From assembly GCF_030848805.1 (NCBI RefSeq), contig NW_027269970.1, positions 372,001 through 436,000 on the forward strand: DNA of 64,000 bases, written 5' to 3'. A program made the translations under genes and the position numbers. Positions 1 through 11,030 of this stretch are shown piece after piece (the first letter of the stretch is position 1; each line of letters opens with the position of its first letter). This stretch comes from Temnothorax longispinosus. Its lineage: Eukaryota > Arthropoda > Insecta > Hymenoptera > Formicidae. The notes under the pieces were generated by a model. It saw only the letters and a program-made list of their open reading frames with translations. It was not told where the DNA came from and did not search any database.

Positions 1-1016
1 CCATGACCCGCGCGAAGGCAATTGAGACACAAATTCGCGGTTTTGGCCGTTGAATGCCTTTCCCGAGGGGATAATTTCAAGAATCGAGGGCACTTAAACA
101 CGAGATGTTGTTCCTTGCACACCGGACACTCGGCGGTTCGAGTTGCAAGCGACGAAGCCGACGCGGACGATTGTGATTTGAACGGCATGGTCGACGGACC
201 CGAGATGGCCTCAAGGACTTTACAGTGCTCGGAAAGAAATTTGATGAGTTGAGCGTATCGCGGTATCTCTTCGGCCCGATGGACAGATTCGAACTTTTCC
301 CTCAATGATCGGGGAAGCTTCTCGAGCAGGAAATTGAGCAAAAGGAAATCCCACGAATCGGTAGGGAATTTCATCAGGTTTAGCGCGCGAGTGTTTTCGG
401 TGAATGTATCTAACAATTTATGGAGAGCATCGGCCAATTCTATTTTTAACGGTTTGGCTTCGCGTATCGACTTTAGGTGGTGGTCCGCTAGCTTCCTTCT
501 GTTCCGATATCTGTCGAGCAGCGCGTCGTATGCAATCATGTAATACTCCGCGGCGAGGGGCAAATTCTTGATTACATTGAGCGCCTCCCCCTTTAGCGAG
601 GCCAGCAGATATTGATACTTCTCTATTGACGAGATCTGTCGGTTGTCGTGAATCGAGGTGTTGAATAAGGCGATAAAAGACGGCCACAGCGTGAGATCGC
701 CCGAAAATTGCGGAAGCGTAATTTTGGGTAACTTGATCGCCGACGCGTGGCTCGCGGGATGAGCCTGTGCGGTTCCGGGCGCCGTGCCCGTGAGCGCGTG
801 ATACCGTCCCTTCACGGCGTAATGCATTTTGTCGAAGTCTGCCCGAATCGCGTCTTCGGCGTCGAACTCAGTAGTCTCTTGTATAACCTTGAGATGCGCG
901 TTCTCAAAGTCCTCGGCGATTCTTGCCACGCTCGGATAGCGGGCAAGAAAACTTTCTAGGATCGTCGGTTCGGACGAGGCCTTCCGGGCAAGATCTCCCG
1001 CATCCGCCGGACGCAT
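1..1016 (-). CDS. gag: BEL/Pao retrotransposon Gag, partial (runs off left edge)
   Basis: One minus-strand frame stays open from position 1 back to a stop near 1162. The only upstream Met codon is at 1014-1016, taken as the start. Around residue 100 it reads LPKITLPQFSGDLTLWPSF followed by SSIEKYQYLLASLKGEAL, the hallmark of the DUF1759 capsid-like region of BEL/Pao Gag. Near the left edge two zinc-knuckle blocks follow: CPVCKEQHLVFKCP and LCLNCLRAGH. Gag would package element RNA in cytoplasmic particles; Pol must lie to the left, outside the window. No frameshift is visible in this part, so this copy is better preserved than the second BEL element at 54009-60715. The family call is firm; the exact start is less certain. 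Confidence 0.85.
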   Translation of the reverse strand, partial: MRPADAGDLARKASSEPTILESFLARYPSVARIAEDFENAHLKVIQETTEFDAEDAIRADFDKMHYAVKGRYHALTGTAPGTAQAHPASHASAIKLPKITLPQFSGDLTLWPSFIALFNTSIHDNRQISSIEKYQYLLASLKGEALNVIKNLPLAAEYYMIAYDALLDRYRNRRKLADHHLKSIREAKPLKIELADALHKLLDTFTENTRALNLMKFPTDSWDFLLLNFLLEKLPRSLREKFESVHRAEEIPRYAQLIKFLSEHCKVLEAISGPSTMPFKSQSSASASSLATRTAECPVCKEQHLVFKCPRFLKLSPRERHSTAKTANLCLNCLRAGH

Positions 1017-2890
1017 AACTCGCGACAAGAGGGAGCTGACTTTGATTTCGACATGTTGGTTGATATGTAAAACGGTCAACAGCAACGGCGAACGACCCAA
1101 GGACACGTAATGTATTGTCGCCCCGTGAAAATACCGGCGAACAATAGGCTTCGAGTTTATATGCTAAGGGACGAAAGAGAGAACGAAAGCAAACAACCGT
1201 TCCGTTCGTCAAGGTGATGAGGAATAACAGATGGCTCGGTTCGGATTCCTACGCGAAGGCTCAATGGAATATTCACGAGAGAATGTTCTTCAATTACGAT
1301 ATAATAACGCAATCAAAATGACAATTTTGTTAATCGCAAGAGCGAATGGCGAGCGCAAGAAAAGGGGATCAAATGCAGTGTAGAGCTAGCAAGGAAGAGG
1401 GTTGCAAGGGATGTACAAAATAAGAAAATAGTTGTATCAACGATTAAAATTATCAATTAGATTGGCACAGGTGCCCGGTTACGACGAGACATGCACTCAA
1501 GTATTTGTTCAGATTAAGTTTTCAGCAATACATGTTGTGCGCGGAGCTACGACACGAGCAGCGTATACGACATGAGCAGTATACACATGACACGAGCAAT
1601 AATCTACGACATGAGCATCAATTACGCCAACTTCTTTTGCAATTGTGATTATAATTGTAATTATAATTTTTAATAAGATTACCTTGAGTGCTACAATATA
1701 TTCTATACCGGGAACCAGTGCCGACGAACAGTATATTCGATCGGTGGCGATTATGTTTGCGAGAATTCCAACGATCGGAATAATATTTTCAGTATGTATT
1801 TTCAATATGTGTTTCGAGTCTGGCCGAAACACACCCAGCAACAACGAAAATAATGTAGCGCGTTATTATGGAACGCGAGCTTGTGTAGAAAAAATGTGTA
1901 TATACGCTGCCGGCCCGTGACCGAGCGTCAAGGCCGTCGACGGCGCGGCGAAAACGTATGGCTTGCCCGAGAATATTCGAGATCTGAATATTTCGGTTTC
2001 TATGTTAACAATGACGGGCTTTAATAATTACCGCGTCAATTGCGCAATTTACGATTAGTACAAATAACGGCGATGGAACGTGTTACAACGAGCGAGAGAA
2101 TTGCGAGCGAGAGATATCGCGCGAGATCGTGGATTCACGCGAGTATTCTCGTCGCGAATTAATTAGATTATTAACACGCCACGCGTTATTGCAATTCGCG
2201 TTAAGGTGCCAATTCATGAGACGCTGAAAATGAGCGTCAACAAGGTGAACGTGGTGGTTTCGCTTTGACGTTAGCGTCAAAGAAATGAAGTTGAATTTGT
2301 TTAATATTCAGCGTCGTCGCTGAATCGTCGTTAATCGTCCCAGTACAATCAAACATAGACTTCGAAATACGTAAAATATTAATTATTTTCAAGTAATATC
2401 TTCAAGTAATAATATTTTATGGATACATATATAAATAAAAAATATTATTTCTGAAGATTTTTGCTTGCTAAAAATGAGCGTCGAGCGTTAACGTGAAAAG
2501 GCACCTTTAACGCGAATAACAGCGACGGAACGTGTCACGACGAGCGAGAAGTTCACGCGAGTATTCTCGCCGCGAATTAAGAATTGCGAGCAAAAGATAT
2601 CGCGCGAGACTAAAGATTGTTAACACGCCGCGCATTATTGCGTCTCGCGACTATAAGAACGAACAATTAAGCGTATTCACGACAAAAGCAGATAACAACG
2701 ATAGCATGGTTGCGATAGCGAGAAGTTCACGCGAGTATTCTCGTCGCGAATTAAGAGTTGCGAACGAAAGATATCGCGAGAGACTACCACGCGCCACGTG
2801 TTATCGCGATTACAAGAATGTGCGAAAATTAACAAGTTAATGAATAATGCGACGTGAGCGAAAGGTCGGCGGTAATTTTCTAACGCAAAA
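1017..2890 (-). repeat. Untranslated leader of the BEL element with degenerate direct repeats
   Basis: This 1.9-kb stretch lies between Gag and the primer-binding site and has no coding frame I can support. Three degenerate direct copies of a roughly 120-170-bp unit occur near 2065-2190, 2519-2690 and 2705-2835. They share words such as gcgagtattctcg, cgcgaattaa and gatatcgcg. Around 1550-1615 a short motif, acgacatgagca, recurs. One of the larger repeats is interrupted by the small inverted-repeat element at 2204-2506. Confidence 0.5.
2204..2506. mobile_element. Small MITE-like inverted-repeat element in the BEL leader
   Basis: The ends read AGGTGCC and GGCACCT, flanked on both sides by TTA. 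The inverted match extends outward through CGCG (cgcgttaaggtgcc against ggcacctttaacgcg). At 303 bp with no coding capacity it fits a MITE. A TTA duplication would suit PIF/Harbinger. TTAA cannot be excluded because the A is shared. The short terminal repeat keeps confidence moderate. Confidence 0.5.
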
Positions 2891-2907
2891 TCCGGCTCGA
2901 AGGACCA
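2891..2907 (-). promoter_or_regulatory. Candidate primer-binding site of the left BEL element
   Basis: The minus strand reads TGGTCCTTCGAGCCGGA, starting with TGG as expected for pairing with a tRNA 3' end. The identical 17-mer sits just inside the LTR of the complete BEL element at 60087-60103, which is strong internal support. A partial second copy (ctcgaaggacca) occurs at 2957-2968. Confidence 0.75.
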
Positions 2908-2908
2908 T

Positions 2909-3676
2909 TGAACGGGGATAGTTTCGCCCCGGAGGCAAGATTTGCGATATTGTTACTCGAAGGACCAGAGGGGGGGTTGTCGATTTCCCCTCACGACTAT
3001 CAATGTTTAACGCAAAGGCAGAAACGCATGCAGCGAAATATTAAAGCGAAGCGACTCACCGTGTCGGCCGTTGTCTCCGTGATTCCGCCAGTCCTCGTCC
3101 TGTCCTCTGAACTTGGCCGCTCCGTGGGTCTCGTCTCGTTAGGCATGCGATGGCAAAACTCGTGCAAACAAGCAAGCGGTGGAGAGTAAGCGATAGAGCA
3201 GGCGGGAAAAGGCAGTAGGAGACGTGCGCACTCCCGGTTGAGCAAGGCGGCAAAGGCGATTCCGTGATTCGTTCTGCCCGGCGAACGTGTGCCGTAAGAC
3301 GGCTCCCAGAATATGTGTGTGTGTGCCGCACGGCGGCTTGACGAAAAAGTGATGAGAGGTGTGTCCTCTCCGAATACTTGACGATGAGTGTGTTTGCCGT
3401 AAGACGGCTGGATTGCTCATGCTCTGTCCCCGCGGTCCATGTCACTGCGGGCGAGTAGTTGTTCCCTTTCCGGGGGGGGGGGGGTGGATGCCGTTGGCGG
3501 ATGGGCGATGGCAGCACCGACAGGTGAGTCGCATGATTTGGCTGATCGCGATCTGCCGACGTTTCGCGCGAGAATTACAAATGACTTATGCAACTAAGTA
3601 TGAACTATATACGAATACATGGACATGAAGTGACTATAATAACGACTATACTATATACAAGGCGATACGCCGAACA
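2909..3676 (-). repeat. Candidate 5' LTR of the left BEL element
   Basis: Directly outside the primer-binding site a stretch begins TG at 2909 and could end CA at 3676, giving TG...CA ends. It holds a 13-G run (3472-3484) and a TATA-like AT stretch near its minus-strand start. The partner LTR lies outside the window, so the outer boundary is a guess from the TG/CA rule alone. Confidence 0.4.
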
Positions 3677-4092
3677 GGATTCATAATCAGCGCCCCAAAA
3701 AACTCCCGAATGCAAAGTTTCACTAAAATTGGTAAAGAAGAATTCGTGCCTTAAAAAATATTAATTAAAGTTTAAAAAAACTGAAGGGTGATGGAGCAAT
3801 TCTGACTTCATATTCGTTTTCAGCGGCTCAAAATACGTAGGAATAGCATAGTCAGATCCCCAGCACAACCTACTTTTTTTTGTGGGCCTGTGTAATCTAT
3901 TGCCTGTTTATTCCCTGTTTCTGTTGCCTGTATTTTTCATTGTGCATCCAACTTATTCCTAATTCCTTAGTTCTAATCGCTAATATCTGTTTCTTATTTT
4001 TGATTGTGTTGGGGCCTTCAGTATTGCAAACAAGTTATACATCTATGTCACAACTGTTTTATGTTATTGTTATACTAATCGTATAATTATAG
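3677..4092. other. AT-rich intergenic or intronic stretch
   Basis: No gene is supported here. The right end (polypyrimidine tract then AG at 4091-4092) is the splice acceptor of the P-element THAP exon, so at least part is intron. The first THAP exon with its first Cys residues was not found. Confidence 0.4.
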
Positions 4093-4162
4093 AATACCTA
4101 AGATCCCAGAGGAACGTAAAAAATGGCTTGAAACATGGGATTAAATGGTACAGATATACCAC
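4093..4162 (+). pseudogene. P-element transposase, THAP-domain exon, left half (interrupted)
   Basis: After a splice acceptor the frame reads RIPKIPEERKKWLETW, the central part of a THAP zinc-binding DNA-recognition domain (fold of the P-element/THAP9 transposases). A single-base loss then breaks the frame just before the Gypsy insertion at 4163. The rest of the same exon resumes at 13618. The split exon, with the ACCAC duplication at each side of the Gypsy element, shows the retrotransposon landed inside the THAP domain. Confidence 0.7.
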
Positions 4163-4670
4163 TTTTACGTCTTGCGTCTTGATTAACGTTTCGTCGGTAG
4201 GGTTACTGTCGTGTGTGTTTAACATAGAGACAGAATGGATTGCTCGTATAGGATAACGTACCCACTCGGCATGTAATATTTCAGAAACATTTCTGCAAAA
4301 TTCCATTTGAAATATTACACCTTTCATCAATATTTCAGAAATATTTCACGACCGTTTCTGCAACATTTCTGCAATGTTTCAATCGGCACAATTATTTCAA
4401 ATGCAACTTTGCTGAAAGATTTCGGCAATATTTCGGTAATATTACTGAAATATTTCTGAAATATATCTACGAAATATTGCAGAAACACTTCAGAGATATT
4501 TCAAATACATTTTACACTGAGAAAAATGTTTTGTATTAGCAAACAAAATTTTGTTACTGACGTAAAAACTATTTGTTGATATGTGAAAAATGAAATATTT
4601 TGTTACCGGAACAAAAAATATATTAAGCCATGTGCGTATAGCCGCCGCGCATTTGTCCAAAGAAATCCGC

Positions 4671-4740
4671 TCTCTCAGCCGGTCACCCATCCAAGTAGTA
4701 TACCGGCGCCTTGTTGCTTGACATCGATGATCGAACAGGG
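4671..4740 (-). ncRNA. 5S-rRNA-like sequence (SINE3-type head or 5S pseudogene)
   Basis: The minus strand carries gttcgatcatcgatgtcaag, then agcaacaaggcgccggt, then tacttggatgggtgaccg. These match in order the middle of eukaryotic 5S rRNA, covering box A, the intermediate element and box C of its internal RNA polymerase III promoter. Both ends of 5S rRNA are absent, so it is not a functional 5S gene. A 5S-derived SINE or a processed 5S fragment carried by the TIR element are both possible. Confidence 0.65.
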
Positions 4741-5112
4741 TAGTGGTGATCCTTTGACTCTGACGCTTCTTTCTTTCTTATACTTGCTTATTTTGGTGAC
4801 CATAAAGCTATCGCATAACAATACAGATATACGAATAAATCTTTTTTTGCCAGTCAACGTCGATTATTAATTTATATTAAATATTATTAAGTATTTTATA
4901 TTTTATATTAAAAATGCTATATGACAAAATTTGGAATATCAAAAAATTCTTAATATTATAAAAGAGAAAAAATTCAATAAAATGTAATAATTATATCATA
5001 ATAAATTTAATTTTTTATAAGTTCTAAAGTCTGTCAGCAACTTTTCGGAAATATTACAAATGCAATGTTGTATGTGAAACATTCAAAAATATAACGCGTG
5101 CAATTTAAATGT

Positions 5113-5992
5113 TGTTCGAGCGCGCAATAAACGCGCCGAACGAGTTGCCGAATCCGTTCCGCGAGAACGCGAGATATCGTGACAGGCTCCGCTCAGCCTT
5201 TCGACTTTGAGACGACCGGGGTTTCAGTGGAACGCGGACTCGATCGCTTGTTAGGAACTTGAGTGGAAGGCCCAAAAGATAGCAATTGAATTATAATATA
5301 TATATAACTTTATTCGATATAACAAAACAAAACTGACGAAACGCGAGATGTACAGAACATTCAGTGTGAATGCACTCGGCGCGCTATGATTGTCGTTTTG
5401 CGGCGCGGTTTCACATAAATTGCGATTCTCTCGAAACGCGGTTTTCTCCTACTCGATACTCCTTGGCGCGGTCCGTCGTATTGCCTTTGCACGCGGGCGG
5501 AAACGCGATCGGTATGGCTTGGAAGTGCGAACGCCCGGGGCGATGGCTACGAGAACTCTCGTTACGAGGCTGAGTACGCTCGACCTCGCTGGACCATGGC
5601 CGTCGGGAGTGAGTTTGATGGAGTTCGGGAACACTCTAAGAACTCTTAGTAGAGACTCGGAACGCCGGACCTCGTTTTGCGTGTTCCCTGGGAGGTTGGA
5701 TAGGGTAGGCGTCGTCGAAGGCAGCAGAGAGCTGGAGCTAAGACGAAGTGCCGGCTCCTGTCGGAGCGCCGGCTTATATACCGCGGCGCGGCGGGTTTGT
5801 TGGAAGGGAGGCCGGCGGTCGGGCGAGCCGCGTGGGGATGCTGACGCGCGCTCGCCTTCGGCGCGGATCGGCTCCTTCCGGCGGTGCCGAACTAATCGAG
5901 CATTTCGCGTGAGAAGCGAACGAAACGTATATCGCAGTACATATAACGGTTAGATATAATTTTACATGACAAAATTGGGGGAATCCCCAACA
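5113..5992 (-). repeat. Solo LTR, 880 bp, with AATGT target duplication
   Basis: A GC-rich block begins TG and ends CA and is flanked by AATGT at 5108-5112 and 5993-5997. On the minus strand it has a TATA box (TATATAAG near 5775) upstream and AATAAA (near 5310) downstream, the expected promoter/polyadenylation order for a minus-strand LTR. No internal retrotransposon sequence remains, so recombination between two LTRs probably removed it. Superfamily cannot be assigned from the LTR alone. Confidence 0.8.
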
Positions 5993-6640
5993 AATGTAAA
6001 TAATAGTTTTATCATGTATCAGAAATGTTTCTAAACCATTACATCTGCAATATTTCTTCTGCAATATTGTAGAAATTCACTGCCTGCAATTCAATTTTTC
6101 ATTACCTACGCAATCCTTCAGAAATTTTTCAAAAATATTTTAAATGCAATGTTGCGTTTGATATGTTACAGAAATATTATTTGTGCAATGCAAACGTAAT
6201 ATTACTTTTATAATGTTTCAGAAATATTTCTGAAATATTGCATCTGCTACATTTTTTTGCAATATTACAGACACTTACAAATATTGTAAACAACTTTCTG
6301 AAAGATTTCAGAAATATTGTTAATGCAATATTATGAAAAACACGATGCAGGTACATTTCTGAAATATTTCAGATGCATAGTTACAAATGAAATGTTAACG
6401 AAATATTTCTGTACTATTTCCGAATATTTCAATATTTCAGCAACATAACATGCCGAGTGGGACTTTTATTACAATATCGGGAGATACAGAGCTCGTAACT
6501 GCCAGACAGAGTACATCCACGAACCGGCGACTTAAAAATTAACTGAGAACGGACTCTCGCGCTATACTCGTTCTTGATTGGCCGATCGCGCGCATGTGCT
6601 CATACATAACATTCTTCCCTCCCCAGGAAAATAAAGTTGC

Positions 6641-8669
6641 TTAATTTGGAACATATCTGTTGGGAGGACGACGAAATCGAGTTGATCTGCGCGGTATGAC
6701 CGGAGGCGTAAAGAAATGTTCAGGGGACGACTCGTGTGTTCTAATCGGTGACTTGGTTGGAGTAGACCGAATTGATCCGGGGGTTCTTGGTCGTTGTTCA
6801 GGAGTCGAACAGGTAGTTGCATCTGAGGTGCTTCCAGACCTGTCTCCATAAAAATGAACTCGTCGAGGTGATCTGGACTGTTCAGCACTACCAGATTGGC
6901 TGACATTTGCTGGTGAGCAAACGGGTTCTCTCGCAGTGAATGCTCGGATTTGATCCACATGACGCTTAAACCATTGACCTGCATATTCCACCTCGTAGTG
7001 TAGATTGCCTAGTTTGGTAACAATTTTACCTGGGATCCATTTATCTATTCGAGGGTTACCCGAGAGGAAATAAATCGTTTGTTCAGGTTCGAACGATCTA
7101 GATGAAGGGTTGAGCTGTTGTTGTTTCTCCTTCATCCTGGTAAATACATCATCAGGTCGGATCTAACAGAGTTCGTATGTTGCGTCCTAGAAAAAGTTGA
7201 GCAGGAGGCTGTCCTGTTGCTGCGTGTGGAGCTTTTCGGTACTGTTGCAGGAACTGATTCAAGTTTCGTTGTATAAATCCTGGCGTAATAGACATGGCAT
7301 TTAAGGCATTTTTCACGGTCTGCACATGTCGTTCCGCTTGACCATTTGTCGAAGGATGATACGGCGCGGTAAGCTTATGGTATTTCACGCCGCTCGTTTG
7401 CAAGAAATTTTTAAATTTAGCTGAGACAAACTGACGACCGTTATCCGAGACAACAGTAACTGGAACACCGTATCTCGAAAATAATTCATTCAGAATGGTG
7501 ATCGTTGCTGTGGTTGTTGTAGAATTGGTGGTTTTCACTTTGCCCCATTTACTATATGCGTCTACGATAATAAGTAGCATCACTCCTGCTACGGGTCCGG
7601 CGTAGTCTATGTGTACGCGTTCCCATGGCCCTTTGGGATACTCCCAATGATGGTCTCTGGACTTCGGAGGAGCATGTGCATGTTTGGCACATTCTGCACA
7701 GGATTTCGCAACTCGTTCGATATCTGCGTCGATACCTGGCCAATATACGAAAGATCATGCGATGCCCTTCATTTTTACGATCCCGACATGTGCCGCATGT
7801 AGATCGTTCAAGACTGCTGGCTGAAGTATGGCTGGTATCACTACTCTATGCTCGAATAATAAGCAGTTAGCAGATAATGTATAATTGGCTTCTGGAGCTT
7901 TGTAGCCTGCTCGTGTAAGATCCTGATCTGCTTCTAGAATTTTGACGATCTTGCCTAAATGTTGATCTTTGCGCGTTTCCTTTGCTATGTGTTCGGCGCG
8001 GACCGGGTAGCTGTTTCACTTGACATAAGACAAATTCATCAAATTCGTCATATACTGTATCCTCTTTCTCTCTGCTTCGGAGCTTGAAGACTGTATCGTG
8101 CGTGGTTGGCAATGGTATGCGCGAACAATAGTCTGCATTGATATTTGACTTTGTCGGTTTGAATATTACATTATAATTAAAATGTGAAAGATAATCAGCA
8201 TAATTGGCCATACGACTAATACAAAGAACGGCAAGAGATTTTTCCGGATGCAAAGTTAGTGGCTTATGATTTATATATAACGTAAAATGACGTGCGTATA
8301 CATAGTAAAAAAAATTTGTTAACTGCCCAGACAATAGCTAACGCTTCTTTATCAATCTGCGGATAACGTTGTTCGGTAGGGCTTAACGTACTGCTCGCAT
8401 AAGCTATAAGGCGTTCTTGTCCGTTACTTAATCTATGAGATAGAACTGCGCCTAATCCTATTTTACTAGCGTTTGTTGCTAAAATTAATGGAAGTGAGGG
8501 ATCGTAACACATGAGAACTTGCGGAGAAATTAAAGCTTTCTTTATATCCTCAAACGCTATCTCGCCTGCTTGCGTCCATTTAAAAGGAGTAGTAAGAAGC
8601 ATATCTCGAAGCGGGCGGCTTCTAGTCGCAAGATTCGGAATGAATGAACTATAATATGTCGCTTTACCT
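6641..8669 (-). pseudogene. pol: Gypsy Pol, RNase H to integrase half (broken)
   Basis: From right to left: an RT tail with RNase H (FEDIKKALISPQVLMCYDP, then KIGLGAVLSHRL), then the integrase zinc-binding region and the core. Core acidic residues are seen in HIDYAGP, VSDNGRQF and STNGQAERHVQTVK. A C-terminal tail follows (6641-7135). Breaks: a one-base frameshift near an A-run at about 8305, another near 8007, and an in-frame TGA near 7757 that replaces the usual Arg before SFVYWPGID. The gene resumes across the 8670-11030 insertion. Not functional. Confidence 0.85.
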
Positions 8670-9509
8670 TGCAGCCGCACGCTAACCGCGACCCACGCGA
8701 CGCAGCCCGAGGCATCGCCATCTCACCGAGGACGGGGGCGATGCTCACGGACGCCTACCACTTGGGTAAAGGGTTCTGGGCGACCAAACCGGTGCCGGCC
8801 AAGGTACCGATGCTCCACTTACACCGGCAGGAAGCGGAGACCAGCGACCGACGTTCCCGAGGCGAGGAACCCGGTACGAGCGGCGAGATGACAACGCCCG
8901 AGACGCGGAGGACGTCCGAGGCCGGAGCGACGGCCGTAACCTCGAGCGATTAAACGCAAAGCGCTGAGTGAAAGGCAGAGGAGCACGCGGGTTCCACGCC
9001 AATGTAAATAGACCTTTAGTATGTAAGTTAAAATATAAGCACCGAGACATATACGCCATGACTTCGTCACATAATGGACGCGAGCGTTGTAGGTTAAGCG
9101 TAAATAGATTAGCATTAAGATATTTATAAAACCCCATAGAATGAAGCAATAAAAGAATTTTTATTTGGCTACAGCCGTTAGATAAAGGGGATCAAAATAT
9201 TTAATATTATTTTCCTGCGGATGCGATAAAATAAAAGGCATCGCATCGCGCAACAGCAAACGAGGTTGAGTTTGCTTTTCGGTTACCTATCCCATAAGAT
9301 AAGGGGCGCAATCGCGAAACCGCGCAACGGGGCAACGCGGAAAGACCGGGAAGCCAGTCGGGCAAAACGGTAAATATCGAGCGGCAACGCGGACACGACG
9401 AATTGCTTAACCGAGCGCGCGACCCGAAAAAAACCGGGTAACGACGTACTAAGGATTCACGGCGAATGTCCGGAATTGAGTTTCGAGCGAATCCCACGGC
9501 CGGAAGCGG

Positions 9510-9945
9510 ATTAAGCCAACCGGCAGCGGAATCGGCTTACCGACGTAGGAACGCGATACGGAGATGCCGCGTAGTCGATCTATCAAGTTCCGATGGAACC
9601 TGAGCGCGGTAAAGCAAAATAGCCAACCGGGAGTGGAATCAGCTTACCGACGTAGGAGCGCGATACGGAGGTGCCGCGTAGGCGATCCATCAAGTTACGC
9701 TGGAATCCGAGCGCGGTAAAGCGAAACAGCAAACCGGGAGCGGAACCGGCTTACCGACGTAGGAGCGCGATACGGAGGTGCCGCGTAGTCGATTCATCAA
9801 GTTACGATGGAATCCGAGCGCGGTAAAGCGAAACAGCAAACCGGGAGCGGAAGCGGCTTGCCGACGCAGGAGCATGTTGCGGAGGTGTCGCATAGTCGAT
9901 CCATCGAATTACGATGGAATCCGAGCGCGGTAAGGCGAAATCGCC
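9510..9945. repeat. Tandem array, about 107-bp unit, four copies
   Basis: The word ccgacgtaggagcgcgatac and variants recur near 9541, 9649, 9755 and 9862. The intervals are 108, 106 and 107 bp. Between them gagcgcggtaaagc and accgggagcgg repeat in register. It lies wholly within the 8670-11030 insertion. Confidence 0.85.
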
Positions 9946-10129
9946 GAACGGAAGAAGCGGAAGCAGCGCGACGTTGCGGCGACGAACACGCGGTATGAAT
10001 ATTGTTCATGTAAGCATGGAACTTGGTACACGGAAACATGTTGAAACGTCTAGATTATTCCACGACATAAATCGTCATTAGAGAAGCACGAGAGTAAACA
10101 TGTTTGCGCGAACTGAGCGAAATGCAAAA

Positions 10130-10365
10130 GCAAACGAAATGCGGAAGTGTTTCCGCGACTGCGAAGCGAGAGCCACAGGTGTTTGGCAGATGTGCGGCCA
10201 GGAACAAAGGGGCTACTCGAGCCTAAGCCAAAGAAATGTGAAAGTGTTGACGCGGCTGCAAGCGAAAGCCACAGGTGTTCGACATATGCGTGACCGAGAA
10301 CAAAGGGGCTATTCATGAGACTGCTGACACAGCTGCTGGTGAGAAGCACAGGTGTTCAGCAGATG
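10130..10365. repeat. Second degenerate tandem array in the same insertion
   Basis: Three degenerate copies of a roughly 80-100-bp unit are marked by agcacaggtgtt-like words near 10171, 10267 and 10345. Two also share gaacaaaggggctay. The unit is unrelated to the 107-bp array upstream. Confidence 0.6.
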
Positions 10366-11030
10366 CGACAAGTGGGGGCATCCCCACTCGATCGAGGTAG
10401 GGCAGCAGCCGAGCCCAGGAATCGAGGATTCGTCTCTCGGCTCTCGATGCGAACGGTCGCATCGAGGAACTCGTCTCTATTCCAACTAAGCGTAAAGTGT
10501 TGGCTCCCTGTAGACAGGGGCATCGGCATAACTTAGCCTCAGCGCGTACGCGAACGGCGAACGAGAGCGAGAACGATCCCGCTCAACGGTGCGTAATCCC
10601 GCGAGTCCATGTAACGTAACTGAAAGCAGAGAAATAAATTATATTTTACCTCTTGTTATGAATTTACGTGTTACGTTTATTCGATGAAGACAACCTGCAA
10701 AGACTTACCTATCCCATTCGTAATCTCACCTGTCGGCCGTCCGAAATCCTCCATCGACGAACGCACAGCGGCTGAGGCCCAGCGAAGCGGCTGTCCAGCA
10801 GAAGCGAAGGAAGTCCCTTGCGCGGAGAGGTCCAACAAGTCCAGCGGGTCGATCCGGAGACAGATGGAAGCTGAAACAGAGTCGTAGAGAGGGGAATTAG
10901 CGAAGTCAGCGAAAGGTTGGTTCTCATTCAAGTATCTTTCTCGATAGGCCGAGGTTAAAATCGAGTGGCGACCGTGATAATTGATGATATTGAGGACGTG
11001 TGGTTAATGTCAATCCTCCGTCCGGCTATA

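Larger units (their letters stand above)
4261..6461. mobile_element. TIR DNA element inserted in the Gypsy LTR
   Basis: Perfect 14-bp terminal inverted repeats (CCCACTCGGCATGT) bound 2.2 kb. The subterminal zones on both sides are dense in short words of the type aatatttcagaaatatttctg, which recur in both orientations. No transposase frame is present, so it is non-autonomous. The uninterrupted target is preserved in the other LTR (aacgtactttt), so the target duplication is only 2-3 bp and ambiguous. A 5S-rRNA-like segment and a solo LTR lie inside. Confidence 0.75.
4163..6611 (-). repeat. Left (3') Gypsy LTR, split by a TIR element
   Basis: Bases 4163-4260 and 6462-6611 together match the right LTR at 13367-13612 almost base for base, apart from a small insertion (gtctt) near 4177 and a few substitutions. 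The intervening 2.2 kb is a TIR element with its own nested insertions. Confidence 0.85.
8670..11030. mobile_element. 2.36-kb insertion of unknown class inside the Gypsy RT gene
   Basis: Flanked by ACCT (8666-8669 and 11031-11034). Removing the insert with one ACCT restores the RT/RNase H frame (LLGKATYYSS). The insert starts TGCAGCCG and ends CGGCTATA, so it has neither TG...CA ends nor clear long TIRs. It contains a GC-rich open stretch (8670-8953, plus strand, no recognised domain), a polyadenylation-like aataaaag near 9150, and two tandem arrays. It could be a non-autonomous LTR-type (TRIM/LARD) or truncated element. Confidence 0.6.

Noticed and set aside
3880..4086. Hydrophobic 68-codon frame suggesting a membrane protein
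   Set aside because: It lies in T-rich intron sequence directly before the THAP exon acceptor and ends in the polypyrimidine tract.
4671..4740. A functional 5S rRNA gene
   Set aside because: Only the middle of 5S is recognisable; both paired ends of the molecule and a terminator T-run in the right place are missing.
5370..5953. 187-codon Arg-rich plus-strand frame
   Set aside because: It lies wholly inside a solo LTR transcribed on the other strand; GC-rich LTR sequence lacks stops by chance.
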